Source: Geosiphon pyriformis (taxonomy: Eukaryota > Glomeromycota > Glomeromycetes > Archaeosporales > Geosiphonaceae). From it: 64,000 bases of DNA. The notes under the pieces were generated by a model, which ran no database searches, was not told the origin of the DNA, and saw only the letters and a list, made by a program, of their open reading frames with translations. The translations under genes were made by a program, and so were the position numbers. Below, piece by piece: positions 61,073 to 64,000 of this stretch (position 1 is the first letter of the stretch; the number at the start of each line of letters is the position of its first letter). The DNA lies in the NCBI GenBank assembly GCA_016748015.1, contig JAAOMT010000752.1, positions 408,884-472,883 on the forward strand, read 5' to 3'.

Positions 61073-62540
61073 TCATTTTGTAATATTTTTATATATAATT
61101 AATAAAATTAAAATATGAATAAATATGTATTATAATTTTATTATTCTGCTATTTTTTTGTGCTTCCTTATAAAAAAATTTTATTTTATCTATGAATATAT
61201 ATGTATATATTTTCATTCGAGAAAAAACAAACCCCGATATTGAAAGTAAAAACACAAAAACACAAAAACACAAAAATTCTTATTATTATTATTAAAATAG
61301 CCTAAAATTCCAACTCCAAATTTAATAAATTATTTTAAAATTAATAAAAAAAAGGATATATTAAAGAATTTAAGCAGATATTATTTTTTATATTTATAAA
61401 ATAGAATCAACAATTATTTTACAACATTAATAAAAATGAAAAATTTTAATTAAATTAATATTCATTTTTGTTTAAAATTAATCGATAAAAATAACCAATA
61501 TTCTCAAAATCAATAAAAATTACACAAGATAGCAAAGAAATTTTTTTAACATGTTTCAAAATATTGCGATAATTATAAATATTGAAAAAGATCACAGCTC
61601 AATATTTTATATCTAAATAGGTTTAATTCCTATTTTTCAACTACTTTTTTTCAGTAAAACTATTCGAGAAAACAACTTAATCTATTTTGCTTAAATAAAC
61701 TAATTTTTCTTATCTTAATGTTCAATTAATAAGTTGAAAAAATGTTTTCGATATAATACTCTTATTTAAGCCAAAATAAATTATATAAATATTAAGCTAT
61801 TAGCACTATGCTTTTGGTAATCTTGTGTTGCAATGTGCTGTTTTATACTATCAACCAAAATTTTTAGAAAATTGTTTCAATACTTCTTGGACATATTGAA
61901 GTAATTTTAAATGAATTTTGTCATATTTGTTCAAAATTTTTCAATACTAGTTAATTCAATTTTTTTTGATTAATTAGAATTAAAATTATCAGCTAATTAT
62001 GAATAGTTATTCTCATTAAAAACGAGTTATTAAAATTTTCATATTTTGTCAAAAATATTTATTATTTAAAATTTTATTTTTTAATTAAATTAAATTATCA
62101 TTATGTCTTTTTATTTGAATTATGTCTCTACAATAATTTTATATTATGTCATAATTTATTAACAAATTTTTATTATATTTTTAATTAAAAATAAATATAT
62201 TAATTTTAAAAATTTAAATATTATCAACAAAGCTGCAAAAAAATTAAATACAATTTTATCAATTATTATTATAAAATTAATCCAAATTTATTTTTTAATT
62301 CATTTAATAAAGGACTGTTAAAATATAATTAATATCTATTATTAAATTTTAAAAATATAAATTGAGACATAAAATTATAACAGTTGCATTATTTTTTATA
62401 AACAATTTTAACCAATTTCTCTACTTTTAAATTTTTCTTTCAAAAAATTAGTAACTGTAATTAGTGAGACTGATCACATTAATTAAATCACTTATATATT
62501 CAATTTGGTTTTGTTAATTAAATTTAGTTATTTTTACTTT

Positions 62541-63800
62541 ATTTATTAGTTTGTTAATTTACCTTAATTAGTGACTTCTCTCTAAATACTTATTTGTTGT
62601 CTTTAGAATGCTTCTTGGAGTTTTTATTGGATCAAGTGTCTAGTATAATGTGCAAGTTCAACAATGTAAATTTGGTGCCTTTGGCTCTTCTTTCTCCTCC
62701 TCATGACTCAGCTGGTTTAATTATTATTGATTTGAATTCGGATTTGAAAATAGTGTTAGATGGCTTAGAAGTTGTTCTTTCATCTTTTTTTTTGATCACT
62801 ATTAAATTTTTGGTTTTGGATTTGAGTAGTTTGAAGGTCTTGACCACTAAGGTGGACAGTTTAGAATCTAAATTGGTGGCCCTTAAGGCTTCTGTTAGTT
62901 CTGTTTTGGTGAAGTTAGATCATTTGTGTGCTGGTTCAGATTTTTTGGTGCATTTTTCATCCCAATAAGTGATTTGGTATAGAAGATTGTTATGTGTAAT
63001 GTTTGTAATATTAATGTTCTAGTTAAGCAAAAGAACGTTGTGTACTAGCATATAAAGTCTGGCAATATGGTTTCAATTATCACTAAGACAAAGTTAAGAT
63101 TTAGTATTAGTTCTTGGATTATAAACAAGTTTAAAAAGGTGTGGATTTTTGTATCTGGTTTGAATAAGGGTTTTTTTTGGTACTGGGATAGCCATTATAA
63201 TGAACAGTTTTTTAGCATACTATGTTTTAAAAATTGAAGAAGTTCCTGGTTGAATTGTTTCAGTATGGTTTCTTTTTAAAAGCAAGCTTTTAGTTACAAT
63301 TCTGGATTTGTATGTTGGTGCTTTTGTTGAGGTTAGGTTTGGTTAGGCTTTGAAAATTAACTCTCTCATAGCTAAGGCAGTTAACTCTAGTAGTTTTGTG
63401 GTCTTGAGTGGGGATTTCAATAAGGATGGATCTAAGAAGAGTGTGAGTTTTAAGTTTTATTTGAATTTAAATCTGGTCAATTTATTTGATAAGCATTCAT
63501 TGATTAAAACCTCTACTTGAGACAACTCAAAGGGTGTTGAAAAAATCATTGATTATATTTTGGTAAGTGAGGGTCTGTCATCTGTAGTTGCAAATCACAA
63601 AGTCGATTTTATGTCTAAGTTTTTCAATACTGACCATAGAGCTGTCTCAGTTTTGATTGATTTGAATGGTTTTTTGAATGTTTGGTTAAATAACATATAC
63701 AAACAAGCTAACAAGAATTACTAAAAATTCAGAATAAAAAACACAGATGAAATCAAATAGGCTCATTTTAAAGAGTGCTCTTCTAAAAAATTTTCAATTA
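62541..63800 (+). mobile_element. Decayed LINE fragment: end of ORF1 and endonuclease start of ORF2
   Basis: 62594-62968 is open for 124 codons without an ATG start. It matches the C-terminal region that precedes ORF2 in this LINE type (NNVNLVPLAL, VLTTKVDSLESKLVALKASV, LDHLCAGSDFLVH). After its stop, endonuclease pieces follow in several frames: a stretch like the TETKLR motif (SIITKTKLR at ~63074), SWIINKF, a GDFN-like stretch at ~63405, and DYILVSEGLSS with the catalytic DH kept (TDHRAVS, ~63630). The rest of ORF2 is not in the window or is lost. Many stops and transitions; not functional. Confidence 0.8.
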
Positions 63801-64000
63801 TAACAGATGTATTTATGGTGATTCACAACTGTATAATTTATTAATTAATCAAGTTTTTTAATGGTCATAACTTTAAAATTTTATTGAAAATTATATTTGT
63901 ATTCGTAATATGTGTATAAAAAGAAAAAAATTATACCATTAATTTTGTATTATTATAGCTATTTTTAGTATTTATTTACTAATAAAAATAAATTTTCATA

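Larger units (their letters stand above)
57108..62540. other. Intergenic, no gene recognised
   Basis: 57240-57720 is the 5' flank of NOT2. It holds a candidate upstream mini-exon on the minus strand (57668-57621, ATG to cag before gtacgt) whose phase does not fit the coding exon at 57107, so it may be untranslated. From 57720 on the sequence is AT-rich with microsatellites. Open frames at 59820-60005 and 60047-60229 look random. Confidence 0.55.

Noticed and set aside
1-64000. CRISPR array, bacterial operon or prophage
   Set aside because: No regularly spaced identical repeats. Introns and gene families show a eukaryotic nuclear genome.

Overview
The window looks like nuclear DNA of an arbuscular mycorrhizal fungus, most likely Rhizophagus (Glomeromycotina). 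The support is the very high A+T content, short GT-AG introns, and a set of families known to be expanded in that lineage: tyrosine-kinase-like (TKL) kinases with the WIDG signature, Sel1-repeat proteins, a MATA-type HMG-box protein, and decayed non-LTR retrotransposons of a familiar Rhizophagus type. The assignment rests on recalled family features; no search was run.

Layout. 1-12.4 kb: AT-rich desert holding two decayed LINE fragments that share one 3' tail. 12.4-24 kb: a kinase family, namely a relic fragment, a kinase with a 24-residue deletion (13722-15382), an assembly gap (15587-16167), an intact kinase on the minus strand (16427-18324) and a frameshifted copy on the plus strand (22081-23926). 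The last two are the arms of a ~2.25 kb inverted repeat. 24-34 kb: AT-rich DNA with one intronless Sel1-repeat gene (27223-28188), dispersed repeats and an unassigned coding remnant. 34.2-40.3 kb: three paralogous genes for small secreted cysteine-rich proteins, duplicated with their promoters (two in direct orientation, one inverted). 41.3-48.7 kb: a gene island with an HMG-box gene, a divergent RPB9-like RNA polymerase subunit gene reconstructed from four exons, a short two-exon Sel1-repeat gene and a two-exon gene of unknown function. 50.7-53.7 kb: AT desert. 54.4-57.1 kb: a seven-exon NOT2 (CCR4-NOT subunit) gene on the minus strand. 57.1-62.5 kb: no recognised gene. 62.5-63.8 kb: a third LINE fragment.

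How the genes fit together. NOT2 (mRNA deadenylation) and the RPB9-like protein (transcription) are core mRNA-metabolism functions. The kinases, Sel1 proteins, HMG-box protein and secreted proteins belong to expanding accessory families. In Rhizophagus TKL kinases and Sel1 proteins are abundant but mostly uncharacterised. The secreted trio is the best candidate for an undescribed family: six-cysteine mature domains behind clean signal peptides, with a family member in the middle of being copied. The kinase set shows the same process for signalling genes, with an ACA triplet tract changing length inside the activation segment.

The start codons given here are ATGs. Several longer open frames begin with TTG or GTG and are not used. 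Exon joins were chosen by splice consensus, reading-frame phase and family conservation; none is backed by transcript data.
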